Source: Candidatus Hydrogenedentota bacterium (GTDB taxonomy: Bacteria > Hydrogenedentota > Hydrogenedentia > Hydrogenedentales > JAJRTN01). Taken from it: a stretch of 64,000 bases of DNA. The stretch covers positions 1 to 64,000 of the forward strand of contig JAJRTN010000005.1 of the NCBI GenBank assembly GCA_024278275.1. Direction: 5' to 3'. The stretch's first letter is position 1; each line of letters begins with the position of its first letter. Below, in pieces: positions 44,851-54,003 of the stretch. The notes below the pieces were generated by a model. The model was not told where the DNA came from. It saw only the letters and a program-made list of their open reading frames with translations, and did no database searches. The position numbers and the translations under genes were made by a program.

Positions 44851-45149
44851 AGTGAAGCTCCCTCACAGAGCGGTGTGCAATGGTTCAACCGGGCCGTAAC
44901 CAAGAGGTCGTCATGGCGAGGGGGAGCCCCAGGGATAGCCGCGCATGTGACAAAGCAGGCTCTGAATGGTAATCTCCCCGTGAATACGATACGTTGAATC
45001 CCATGGGACAACATGATAGAATAACCCCGCTGGTGGGATGTCTCTGTCTAACCCCGCGCAGTATAACAACTTACACTGATGCTATCCCTTTGGGAACAAG
45101 AAGTCGGTGGCTGCACCCAAGGCGGCTTGGGGCGCGAAAGGACATGTGG

Positions 45150-46337
45150 ATGAGTTCTGTGGACGTCACGAAGGAAGTTTTTATTACGGGCGCCACGGGA
45201 ATACTGGGGGGGTGGATTCTTCGGGAAGCACGCAAAAGAGGGTTCCGGGTCTCCGCGCTCATGCGTGATCCTAATCCGGCCGCCGCGAAACGTCGTTTGC
45301 AAAAGGTGGTGAACCTCGTCTGTGGCGACGCGAATCTCGACGGCATACGGATCATGCTGGGCGATGTTTCCGAGCCTGGTCTGGGCCTTTCCCCCGAGGA
45401 TTATGGAGCCCTTCGAGAACGCACCGGCCGGGTTATTCATTGCGCGGCCAGTGTCAGTTTCGAACCCCGCCAGGAGGAGATGATCCGCCGCACCAATGTC
45501 AACGGCGTTCGGCACATGTTGGCTTTTGTGTCTGGAAAAGACATTCCCTTCTACCACGTGAGCACGGCCTACGTCAGTGGCGACCGCACCGGGGTCTGCC
45601 GCGAGACCGAGCTGGACATGAACCAGTCCTTCAACAACGCCTATGAACGCTCCAAGGTGGAAAGCGAGAAGTTGATCCAGCAGGCCTTTCATTCGGGCGC
45701 GGCGCATGGCGCCATTTTCCGGCCGAGCATCATCGTGGGGGCAAGCGGCAGCGGTAAAATTGCACAATTCCTCAATTTCTACGGATTCCTGAAGGTCATG
45801 GACGCCGCGCGCTCGGGCCGGCTCCTCAAGGACGGTTTTTTCCGCGTGGCGCTTCACCCCGAATGCACCAAGAACCTGGTGCCCGTGGACTGGGCCGCGG
45901 CGGCCATGTGGCATATCATCGAAGAGGAAGGCCCCAGTGGGGACACCTACCACCTCACCCATCCCAAACCGATCTTGCAGCGATCCCTTCTCGAATGGGC
46001 CAACAAACGCCTCGACGGTCACCAGGTTCGGGTCAAGTTCGTGAACGAAATCACCGAGGAGCACTCTACCCTGGAGCGCATGGCGAAAGTCTGTTTGCGC
46101 CATTATGAGCCTTACCTCACCACCGAGGCCTACTTCGACCGCACCAACACGGACCGGGCGCTCAAGGGCAAATTGCCCTTCCCCGTAACAGACCACGCCT
46201 TTTTCGACATGCTCTACGACTACGCCCGCGAGAACAAGTGGCAGAGCATCTTCGCCGCCAACGGTCAAAACGGCAAACGCCGGCCCGCCGCGGCGAGCGG
46301 AGCCATGGGCGGCGGCGTCTGCGCCCGCGAGGCATAG
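45150..46337 (+). CDS. extended SDR, fatty-acyl-reductase-like NAD(P)-binding protein
   Basis: 395 residues. The Rossmann signature is EVFITGATGILGGWILREA. FYHVSTAYVSGDRTG and the catalytic YxxxK in NAYERSKVESEKL follow, then GAIFRPSIIVG. The pattern belongs to NAD_binding_4 (Male-sterility-type) proteins, which reduce acyl thioesters or act on sugar nucleotides. No membrane segment. The ATG at 45150 has GAAAGGA seven bases upstream; ATG 45144 is too close to it. Substrate unknown; a role in lipid or wax precursor reduction is possible. Confidence 0.8.
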   Translation: MSSVDVTKEVFITGATGILGGWILREARKRGFRVSALMRDPNPAAAKRRLQKVVNLVCGDANLDGIRIMLGDVSEPGLGLSPEDYGALRERTGRVIHCAASVSFEPRQEEMIRRTNVNGVRHMLAFVSGKDIPFYHVSTAYVSGDRTGVCRETELDMNQSFNNAYERSKVESEKLIQQAFHSGAAHGAIFRPSIIVGASGSGKIAQFLNFYGFLKVMDAARSGRLLKDGFFRVALHPECTKNLVPVDWAAAAMWHIIEEEGPSGDTYHLTHPKPILQRSLLEWANKRLDGHQVRVKFVNEITEEHSTLERMAKVCLRHYEPYLTTEAYFDRTNTDRALKGKLPFPVTDHAFFDMLYDYARENKWQSIFAANGQNGKRRPAAASGAMGGGVCAREA

Positions 46338-46532
46338 AACCCTTTTCCGTGGGCACATCCCGAATCCACGGTCCGGGGGGCGGCCTCCCGTTTTTCCAGG
46401 GACGTAGTGGACCGAGTGGACGGTTATTCCCGGCCACAACCATGCAGCCTTTGCGCTTCCCTTGCACCCCGGTCCGGTGTCCTCGTATACTTCGGCGCCT
46501 ATTCTTGTGACCACCGTCAGCAGGGAAACGCC

Positions 46533-47480
46533 ATGCCTTCATCCGATATCCTCGCCACGCTGCATACCTTTTCCATGGCCCTGTCGTTCATACTGGGCTG
46601 CCTCGTGGGCAGTTTCTGCAACGTTTGCGCCAGCCGCTGGCCTGCCGGCGAATCCGTCGTCAGCCCCCGGTCGCGTTGTCCCAAATGCCGCAACGCCATC
46701 GCCTGGTACGATAACATCCCCCTCATCTCCTGGCTCATTCTCGGCGCCAAATGCCGACACTGCGGCAAATCCATCAGTTGGCAATACCCTCTCGTCGAGG
46801 CCCTTACCGGCCTGCTTTTCATGCTTGTCTTCCTGCGCTTCGGCTACGTGGCCGCCACCCCCGTCTACATGGCCCTTTGCGCCGCGCTGGTCATCGTCAC
46901 CTTCCAGGACCTCGCCGACTGGACCATTCCCAACGAGATCACCTTCCCCGGCATTCCCATCGGCCTGGCCCTGGCTCTCGTGGGCATGGTCTATCCCGAC
47001 AGCATGCTCCGCGTCACCGATCCCATCAACGCGGTCATCGGCATGGCCCTCGGCGGCGGCTTCCTCTACGCCCTCGACCGCGTCACCGTGCTGCTCCTGA
47101 AGAAACCCGGCATGGGCTTCGGCGACGCCAAACTTCTTGCCATGCTCGGCGCTTTCTTCGGCTGGAAAGGTTTCCTTCTCATCCTCATGCTCGGCGCCAT
47201 CACCGGCAGCATCGTCGGCGGACTCATGATCGCCTATTTCAGGTTTCGCGGTGAAAAGGAAGAAAGCCCGGCCCCCGAAGCCGACGAAGCCACGGACGAC
47301 GAATCCGGCGAAGAAGCGGCCGGCAGCGATGACGAGATCACCCTCGAAGGCCACTACCTTCCCTTCGGTCCCTACCTGGCCCTGGGCGGTTTGCTCTATA
47401 TGTTCTTCGGCCCCGAGTTAATCGACTGGTGGCTCGGTCTTACCAGCGCCCCCATTAACGGCGGTATGACGTTGATGTAG
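46533..47480 (+). CDS. pilD: prepilin peptidase / N-methyltransferase with acidic insert
   Basis: 315 residues. The cytoplasmic zinc-type cysteines CPKC (49-52) and CRHC (74-77) mark the methyltransferase loop. The two catalytic aspartates are Asp126 (FQDLADWTIPNEIT) and Asp198 (MGFGDAKLLAMLGAF). About eight membrane helices. It cleaves leader peptides of type IV pilins or type II secretion pseudopilins at the inner membrane. An acidic stretch of ~32 residues (about 240-272, EKEESPAPEADEATDD...) sits before the PFGPYLALGG helix, where family members usually have a short loop. No pilin genes are adjacent. AGGGAA precedes the ATG. Confidence 0.93.
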   Translation: MPSSDILATLHTFSMALSFILGCLVGSFCNVCASRWPAGESVVSPRSRCPKCRNAIAWYDNIPLISWLILGAKCRHCGKSISWQYPLVEALTGLLFMLVFLRFGYVAATPVYMALCAALVIVTFQDLADWTIPNEITFPGIPIGLALALVGMVYPDSMLRVTDPINAVIGMALGGGFLYALDRVTVLLLKKPGMGFGDAKLLAMLGAFFGWKGFLLILMLGAITGSIVGGLMIAYFRFRGEKEESPAPEADEATDDESGEEAAGSDDEITLEGHYLPFGPYLALGGLLYMFFGPELIDWWLGLTSAPINGGMTLM

Positions 47481-47613
47481 CGCCCCGGGGGCGTCAACCG
47501 CTTGATTGGCACCCAACGGCCCACTTGAGACATTCCCCGCCAGATAGCGGAGACGGCCACTGTGTCCACTATGTCCATCCTGCTCCCCCCCCTCCCACGG
47601 TTTGCCACGCTCG

Positions 47614-47660
47614 TTCCCACGGTCCTCCGTGGGAATGCCTATCGCGGGCGTCCCGCCCGC
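47614..47660. repeat. hairpin repeat R1 (complete copy)
   Basis: First stem TTCCCACGG-TCCT-CCGTGGGAA (47614-47635). Second stem GCGGGCG-TCC-CGCCCGC (47644-47660). This is the best example of the family. It lies between pilD and the KAP ATPase gene. Confidence 0.8.
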
Positions 47661-47706
47661 ATCGTCGCGTTACGGCCTGGATTCCAACGCGACATGTTCC
47701 TTACGC

Positions 47707-50376
47707 TCATTCCTCACCATGTTCCTTTAGCCAATTCTCCGCGAACTCCCGAGCAGCCACCAACGAGGCTTGGGCCTGAGGGGACTCTGGTTCTGTTTGC
47801 AGGTCACGTAACAGCGTCCGGGCAAGACGATCCAGGTCGTCGCCAAAAATGCCCTTCGTCCGCTCCTCATCAACACTTGCGCGCCATCCAACGTCGGGGA
47901 TATCCTGGTGCTCGGTTAGAAGACAGGCCAGTTGCGGAACGACCTTATCGGGGGCCATTGCCGCAGCATCAAGCATAGTCTGCGCAAGAGGCTTCCATTC
48001 GTCGGGTTCAAAGCCCGTTCCACCACTCTGCGGGCGGTCAAAGTCAACCAAGAAGCGAGAAAGACCTTGGGGAAAGTCGGGGTCAAGCGCTTTCGCAAGG
48101 ACTTCAGGCTTGCCACGATACGCGTCGTTGAAGGCCTGTATGGCCTTACTTCTTATTTCCGGAGTTGGTTGGCTGCGGTTTTTTGAAGGACTTAGCCAAT
48201 ACCAGAATAGTTCGTTGGCGAAACGAAGGTCCGTCTGGAGTGCCTGTGCTATACAGCCAACTATCCAATCTTGCCACTCCTCATTTTCTTGGCATTTGTC
48301 GGCGGCAAGCCTACGCAGTTCAATGAAACCGGGGTAGACTTCCGGATTTTCCAGCGGTCGATGCGGTTGACGCTCACCACGGCCCTGCAAGATGAGCGTA
48401 AAATAGTCGGAAGCAAGTTTGCGCACCTTCTTTCCGTCCAACAGCCCGCCGAACTGCTCAACCTTCTCAACGAAGCCTTCTTTTTCCAGGACCAATTCAG
48501 GAAGCGTCTTGGCGTTGTCTTTGGTGTTGTCTGCACCGTTCTGCCAAGCGCGAATTACACGCAACACATGTTGATCACGAATCTCTTCCGGCGCGATCTC
48601 TTCTGCGTGCAGACGAGCCCAGTAGTCCGTCGGTTGTGCAATGCGTACGGACTGAGGCCATGTTCCGGCCTCGCCCTCTCCGACCCGGAACAAGCGCATG
48701 ATGACTTCTCTAGCCGCAGAGACATCCCATGTGATTTCTTCCGTCGCTTGCTCCCAACCCTCGGCAAGTTTTCTTTCATCAGATGGCGTGTCCAACGCCA
48801 ATTCGTTTCTACTTGGCCAGTTCTTAGCAGTTCTCAGGCTGCCCAAATGATTCGACACAAAAGCATAAGCCTCGGGAACGCATTCACGGAGCACATGAAC
48901 AAGCAGCAAGTCATCGCAATCGACCTCGTCCTTGAGGCTTTCCCACGCAAATCGGCAGCGACGCAGGACATGCTTCAGGCGCCTTGGTACCCCCAATAGG
49001 CCAAGCAGGTCATACATAAATCCATCCGATCTTGGGGTCTCGCGGAATCCAAGTTGAAACTCACGATCTTTATGTGAGACAGCCTGAGTGACATCTGAGT
49101 CGTTCAGAAATTGGTTTCGAATAATGCCCAGGAGTTCTGCCCCGGCAGGCTTATCCATGCCAGACACATACTCAGTATGCTCAAGGACCTTGATCAGTGC
49201 GTTAGACTGGATTGATTCTTGGCCAAAGGCAGCCACGAAGGTGATGTTATCAAGGTCCTTGAGCCGGTCGAGCAGCGCGCATAGCTGTGCCATGACCTTC
49301 TCATATTCTGGATTTCGGTCCATATCCTCCAAGGCAATGACAAGCCGCCGGTTCACGCACAGAAGCGCCGTGTCCAGCTTACGCAGAACATCCTCCGGCG
49401 TACCATCCTGCTTTAGCAAGGACGCCAATACGGCCCCCGCAGTGTGGACCTCCTTGAGCGCCTGACCATACGATTCAGGAAGATTGGCGAAAGGCACGAC
49501 ATCCAAGGCATCGGCGGCCCTGTTCAACGCTTGCCGCAGTATGAACGATGGCACATCCTCCTGCCCTACGCCCCAAGATGCAATGCGACACCAGACCAAA
49601 TGCTTGGGACGCATACGCATGTTACCGGGATCTGGATACGCCTTGTCAATGTCATCGGGGTGGTCCAAGTAATGCTCAACAAGATTGAGAATGCTAGACT
49701 TTCCGCAACCATACTCGCCAACGAGTCCAATGGTGCCTATGTTAGGTTCAAGTAGTTTTCGCGCTATCCGCCTGGCGTTCTGGTAGTGGCCGAAGCGATC
49801 ATCCTTGGGGTGTTTGATTGGTTCGTCCCGATCAAGCCATTCATCAAAAGCATCGGGATCGGACAGCAGGTCGGACACAGTCTTGCGGTCCCCGGTGTTT
49901 TCATCTTTTTTCTTCCCGCATTTTCCCTCCACCCAGATAAACAGATGGCGTATGTTCGGCACACCGAAGGCCAGCAGCATTCCGATTGGAAGGCATAATA
50001 GGACCAACGAATCAGTCGTGATCCCCCTTCTCAAGTCACCTGCCAGGAGGATGTAGAGCGCACATCCTGCCAACCCGGACATCCATGTGGGTGGAAAGGC
50101 GAAAAAGCATTTAGGACGCAGTTGCCCCACACGGAATCCCCCAAGGGCGGTCAGCCAGAAGAAAGGCAGGGATATGAGCACCGAGGCGAGGATGAATATA
50201 AGCCATTGCGGATCGGTTTTCAGGGAAGCATGAAACCAACCTTCCATGATTCTGAGCAAAGGACGGAGCAGGAGAGTTACGGCCACCGCGAAGCACGTGA
50301 GAAAGAGGAAATCCCACCAGCGTAAGCCAATGGCTTTCCACTTTCCCGTCGGTGCTGTTTTGCCACCCACCCCCAT
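47707..50376 (-). CDS. KAP-family P-loop ATPase with N-terminal membrane domain
   Basis: 889 residues. Four membrane helices in the first ~150 residues (FLFLTCFAVAVTLLL; WLIFILASVLISLPFFWLT; WMSGLAGCALYILLAG; LVLLCLPIGMLLAFGV). The P-loop GLVGEYGCGKSSILNLVEHY lies near residue 220 and the Walker B RLVIALEDMDRNPEYEKV near 345, the KAP pattern. A ~400-residue helical C-terminal region has no motif I know. KAP ATPases are membrane-linked and several occur in anti-phage islands. Base composition is clearly lower in GC than the flanks (28 of 60 in 49081-49140), suggesting transfer. A strong AGGAGGG site precedes the ATG. No partner gene is seen. Confidence 0.85.
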   Translation of the reverse strand: MGVGGKTAPTGKWKAIGLRWWDFLFLTCFAVAVTLLLRPLLRIMEGWFHASLKTDPQWLIFILASVLISLPFFWLTALGGFRVGQLRPKCFFAFPPTWMSGLAGCALYILLAGDLRRGITTDSLVLLCLPIGMLLAFGVPNIRHLFIWVEGKCGKKKDENTGDRKTVSDLLSDPDAFDEWLDRDEPIKHPKDDRFGHYQNARRIARKLLEPNIGTIGLVGEYGCGKSSILNLVEHYLDHPDDIDKAYPDPGNMRMRPKHLVWCRIASWGVGQEDVPSFILRQALNRAADALDVVPFANLPESYGQALKEVHTAGAVLASLLKQDGTPEDVLRKLDTALLCVNRRLVIALEDMDRNPEYEKVMAQLCALLDRLKDLDNITFVAAFGQESIQSNALIKVLEHTEYVSGMDKPAGAELLGIIRNQFLNDSDVTQAVSHKDREFQLGFRETPRSDGFMYDLLGLLGVPRRLKHVLRRCRFAWESLKDEVDCDDLLLVHVLRECVPEAYAFVSNHLGSLRTAKNWPSRNELALDTPSDERKLAEGWEQATEEITWDVSAAREVIMRLFRVGEGEAGTWPQSVRIAQPTDYWARLHAEEIAPEEIRDQHVLRVIRAWQNGADNTKDNAKTLPELVLEKEGFVEKVEQFGGLLDGKKVRKLASDYFTLILQGRGERQPHRPLENPEVYPGFIELRRLAADKCQENEEWQDWIVGCIAQALQTDLRFANELFWYWLSPSKNRSQPTPEIRSKAIQAFNDAYRGKPEVLAKALDPDFPQGLSRFLVDFDRPQSGGTGFEPDEWKPLAQTMLDAAAMAPDKVVPQLACLLTEHQDIPDVGWRASVDEERTKGIFGDDLDRLARTLLRDLQTEPESPQAQASLVAAREFAENWLKEHGEE

Positions 50377-50596
50377 GAATCGCCCTCCTGCCTTGAACGT
50401 GACCGGGGCATTCCGGCCATATCACCGGAGATGAGTCTAACACCACTAATCATGGCACGCAAACAGGGAAGTTATCTCGTGCGCGGCAGTGGAGGATAAA
50501 GGATGCAATTACCCTTTGTTTAAGGCCGGCGCCGGTGTAGACTGTTGCAAAAGGCCTGACGGCCCGATGGCGGCCGGGCCGTACCGGAGAGCGTAC

Positions 50597-53500
50597 ATGC
50601 GATCAAGACTGTTGGTTCTGTTTGTAACGGTTCTGTGCTGCGCGCGGGGCTTTGGCGCGGACGCGCACCCCGCCTTGGATGTCCTCTGCAGGGATGCGGG
50701 GGTGACCGGCGGTATCCTGGTGCTCATGGGAAGCGGGGAGTCCGGGGCGTTGGCGACGTTCGCACGGGACGGGCGCTTCCTGGTGCGCGTGTTCGACGCC
50801 GACCAGGACCGGGTAAATCGCGCGCGGCGGTTCCTGCAGGCCCAAAACGCCTATGGCCGGGTCTCCGTGGCGCACCTTTCGGACGGGACACTCCCGCTGC
50901 GGAGCAACCTGGTCAACATCCTTATCGCGCCGGAGGACATGGGTATTCCCGAAGCGGAGTTCCTGCGCGTGCTTCGGCCGGGCGGCGTGCTGGTGCGGGG
51001 CATCGGACCGGACCGGACGACGCGGCGAAAACCCGACGCGGCGAACACGGATGACTGGACCCACTTCCTTTATGACGCCAGCAATAACGCCGTCTCGAAA
51101 GACCGTGTGGTGGGGCCGGTGGACACGCTGCAATGGGTCGATAACCCCCGGTGGAGTCGGTCCCATGATTACCTGAGTTCCTTCACCACGGGCGTATCCC
51201 AGGGGGGGCGCCTGTTCTACATCGCCGATACCGCGCCGAGCGCCTCGATTCTTCTTCCGCCCCAATGGCGTCTCGTCTGCCGCGACGGCTACAACGGGAT
51301 GCCGCTTTGGAGCCGTGATATCCCGGAATGGTTCGACCAACTGCACTGGTTCCGCAGTGGGCCGAACTACCTGTTGCGGCGGCTGGTGGCGGTGGAGGGC
51401 CGGATCGCGGTGACCCTCGGCTGGCAGGCCCCGGTCAGTATTCTCGATGCCGTGTCGGGGAAGACCTTGTTGACCCTGTCGGGGTCGGAACGAACGGAGG
51501 AGATCCTCTGGCGCGATGACACGATCTACGTGGTGATCAACAACGAAATGGCGGACGACGCGGCACGGTACTACCGGCGCCACGCCCCGCGCGACGCCCT
51601 TCCGCCGGAAGTTCCCCGCCATGGCAAGGCCATCGCGGCCTACGCCGCCGGTACGGGGGAACTTCGCTGGCGCGTGGAGGACACGGTACAGGAAATGACC
51701 CTGGCCGCCGATGGCGGGCAGGTCTGTTACCTGGGCGCGGACAGCGTGGTTTGCCGGAACGCCGAAGACGGGTCGCTCACGTGGCGCGTGGATCGCCCGA
51801 GTGTTCAACGCCGTCCCAATTGGTCCGTGCCGACGCTGGTGCTGTACAAGGACGTGGTGTTCGTGGGCGACCGGGGCCGGACCATCGGCAACGATACGGA
51901 CATCACCATGCGCGACCTTAATGATGGGGGTGTCTCCGGCGTACTCACGGCTTATTCCAGGCTGGACGGCCGCCGGCTCTGGGAATGTCCGGCGGAAGAC
52001 GGTTTCCATACGCCGGTGGAGATCTTCGTCATGAGGGACCGGGTGTGGACGGGCAGCATCGCCGACAAGGACCGTCCGGGCTTCACCCGGGCGCGTGATT
52101 ACCGGACGGGCGAGGTCGTGTTTCAGCGGCCCCCGGACCAGGACTTCCGAGATTTCAACGCCGGTCACAACCGGTGCTACCGCAACAAGGCCACGGAAAA
52201 ATACATTATTACCGGGCGCAGCTACATCGAGTGGATGGATGTGCAAAGCGGCACCCTGGTGTCCAACATCTTCACGCGGGGGACCTGCTCCTTTGGCGTC
52301 TTGCCGGCCAACGGCCTGCTCTATGTTCCCGTGAGTTCCTGCATGTGCGCCTGGGACCGCAAACTCAACGGGATGATGGCCCTGGCGGGCTCCGCCACGC
52401 CCGGGACGCCGCCGCGTTGGCCCACCCCTTCACCGGAGCGCCCGCACCTCGCCGCGCACAAGTCTCCCGTGGTGACGGCCGAAGATTGGCCGACCTACCG
52501 CCACGACCCGCGGCGCAGCGGGGTCACGCCGCTCACCCTGCAACTGCCCCTGGAACAGGCGTGGCGCAGTCCCGTCCGCGGCACGCCCCTCACGGCGCCC
52601 ACCGCGGCTTGGGGCGGAATCTATGTTGCGTCTCCCGGAAGCCATGCCGTGGAATGCCTCGACGCGGCCACGGGGGAACTCCGCTGGCGTGTCACGGTGG
52701 ACGGACCGGTCGATTCGCCGCCCACGCTTTACCAGGGCACGGCCTGTTTCGGTTCGCGTGACGGCGTGCTCCATGCCGTGGATGCCCAATCCGGGGAGAC
52801 CGTGTGGCGCCTTCGTCTTGCCCCGCGGCGGGAACTGATCCCCGCCTTCGGATCCCTGGAATCGCCCTGGCCCGTGTCCGGCGCGGTGCTTCTGAAAGAC
52901 GACTTTTTCTACGCGGTGGCCGGACGTTCACCCTTCCTCGATGGCGGGCTGTGTCTCTTCAAGGTCGATGCGGCCACGGGGGAAGTGGTCCGGAAACGTC
53001 CCCTCATGGGCGTGGTCAAGCGGCGGGGCGAGGACAACAGCCTTTTACCCGACCTGCTTTCCGCGGGCGGGGAAGGCTTCTACATGGGACGGAACGGCTT
53101 CCGCTACGACACGCTGGAGCCGCTGAAGAACACGGAGAAGCACCTCTGGAGTCCCACCGGCTTCCTGGACGACAACTGGATGCACCGCACCTACTGGCTC
53201 TACGGACGGGATTACGGGCGGACCTGGACCCTGAACGAGCCGGAAATGCCCGTTGCCGCAGGACGGCTCATGTGCATCGACCGGGCCGCGAAACTCGCCT
53301 TCAGTTTCGGGAGAAACCGCTTCGAGTGGATGGTGCTGCCCAAGAACTGGCGTTCCGGCGAAAAACGCTACCAGGTCCGCGCCACCGCCCTCACGGACAG
53401 CGTGTCCAACACCCTGGCCGGGCCGGAGGCCGCGAACATTCGCCGGGGCACGGCCCTCGCCCGCCACGCCGTGTGGGCGGCCGAATCGACCATCGAGGCC

Positions 53501-53752
53501 CGCGCCATGGCGGTGACCCGGGAACACATCCTTCTCGCCGGGCCCGTGGGGGACGTCATGGACAACCTCGCCGCTTTCCGGGGCGAGGCGGGCGTCGAAC
53601 TCCACGTGCTTGACCGCGCCACCGGCGCCCTCGTCCAGTCCTTGCCCATTCCAGCCATGCCCGCCTTTGACGGCCTCATGGTGGCGAACGGGCGGGTTTA
53701 CATGGCGTTGCGTGATGGCAGTGTTTTGTGTTTTCGCGCTTCTGCCCGGTAG
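50597..53752 (+). CDS. secreted PQQ-type beta-propeller protein with methyltransferase-like N-terminal domain
   Basis: 1051 residues. A signal peptide (LLVLFVTVLCCARGFGADA) is followed at ~40-140 by a Rossmann-like part (GGILVLMGSGESGALATFA, VFDADQDRVNRARRFL, EFLRVLRPGGVLVRG) that looks like a class I SAM methyltransferase core. Then come PQQ/WD-like repeats, e.g. DDWTHFLYDASNNAV, VAVEGRIAVTLGWQ, YAAGTGELRWRVED and VDAQSGETVWRLRL. This architecture is one I know from Planctomycetota. A methyltransferase fold after a signal peptide is odd and may only be structural. Start at 50597 with GGAGAG upstream. Function unknown. Confidence 0.75.
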   Translation: MRSRLLVLFVTVLCCARGFGADAHPALDVLCRDAGVTGGILVLMGSGESGALATFARDGRFLVRVFDADQDRVNRARRFLQAQNAYGRVSVAHLSDGTLPLRSNLVNILIAPEDMGIPEAEFLRVLRPGGVLVRGIGPDRTTRRKPDAANTDDWTHFLYDASNNAVSKDRVVGPVDTLQWVDNPRWSRSHDYLSSFTTGVSQGGRLFYIADTAPSASILLPPQWRLVCRDGYNGMPLWSRDIPEWFDQLHWFRSGPNYLLRRLVAVEGRIAVTLGWQAPVSILDAVSGKTLLTLSGSERTEEILWRDDTIYVVINNEMADDAARYYRRHAPRDALPPEVPRHGKAIAAYAAGTGELRWRVEDTVQEMTLAADGGQVCYLGADSVVCRNAEDGSLTWRVDRPSVQRRPNWSVPTLVLYKDVVFVGDRGRTIGNDTDITMRDLNDGGVSGVLTAYSRLDGRRLWECPAEDGFHTPVEIFVMRDRVWTGSIADKDRPGFTRARDYRTGEVVFQRPPDQDFRDFNAGHNRCYRNKATEKYIITGRSYIEWMDVQSGTLVSNIFTRGTCSFGVLPANGLLYVPVSSCMCAWDRKLNGMMALAGSATPGTPPRWPTPSPERPHLAAHKSPVVTAEDWPTYRHDPRRSGVTPLTLQLPLEQAWRSPVRGTPLTAPTAAWGGIYVASPGSHAVECLDAATGELRWRVTVDGPVDSPPTLYQGTACFGSRDGVLHAVDAQSGETVWRLRLAPRRELIPAFGSLESPWPVSGAVLLKDDFFYAVAGRSPFLDGGLCLFKVDAATGEVVRKRPLMGVVKRRGEDNSLLPDLLSAGGEGFYMGRNGFRYDTLEPLKNTEKHLWSPTGFLDDNWMHRTYWLYGRDYGRTWTLNEPEMPVAAGRLMCIDRAAKLAFSFGRNRFEWMVLPKNWRSGEKRYQVRATALTDSVSNTLAGPEAANIRRGTALARHAVWAAESTIEARAMAVTREHILLAGPVGDVMDNLAAFRGEAGVELHVLDRATGALVQSLPIPAMPAFDGLMVANGRVYMALRDGSVLCFRASAR

Positions 53753-54003
53753 CAGGATTGCCGCCTTTAGGACCATCCACAAAGCGACTGGCGCAAGGAG
53801 CACGAAATTTGGGCACGGACGTGCGTGACGGCCCCTTTTTCTTGCCTTTTTACCCCCCTGTTTTTTGCAAATCAGCGTTTTCCATGTATAATTTAGCGGG
53901 GTGTTTAGGACTCGTGGGGTAAACGGTGGATTGAGACGTGGCGAAAGTCTGACCAGGAGGCCGGTTTTTCTTCCAGGAGAATAAGAGCCGGGGAGCGGGC
54001 ACA
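53753..54003. other. intergenic region, nothing definite
   Basis: 251 bp between two rightward genes. It becomes AT-rich near 53850-53900 (TTTTTTGCAAATCAGCGTTT, then TCCATGTATAATTTAGCG); a promoter for the downstream kinase may be here with -10 TATAAT at 53886, and -35 unclear. Confidence 0.4.

Noticed and set aside
47707-50596. insertion sequence or prophage carrying the KAP gene
   Set aside because: No transposase, integrase, terminal inverted repeats or target duplication could be seen at either edge.
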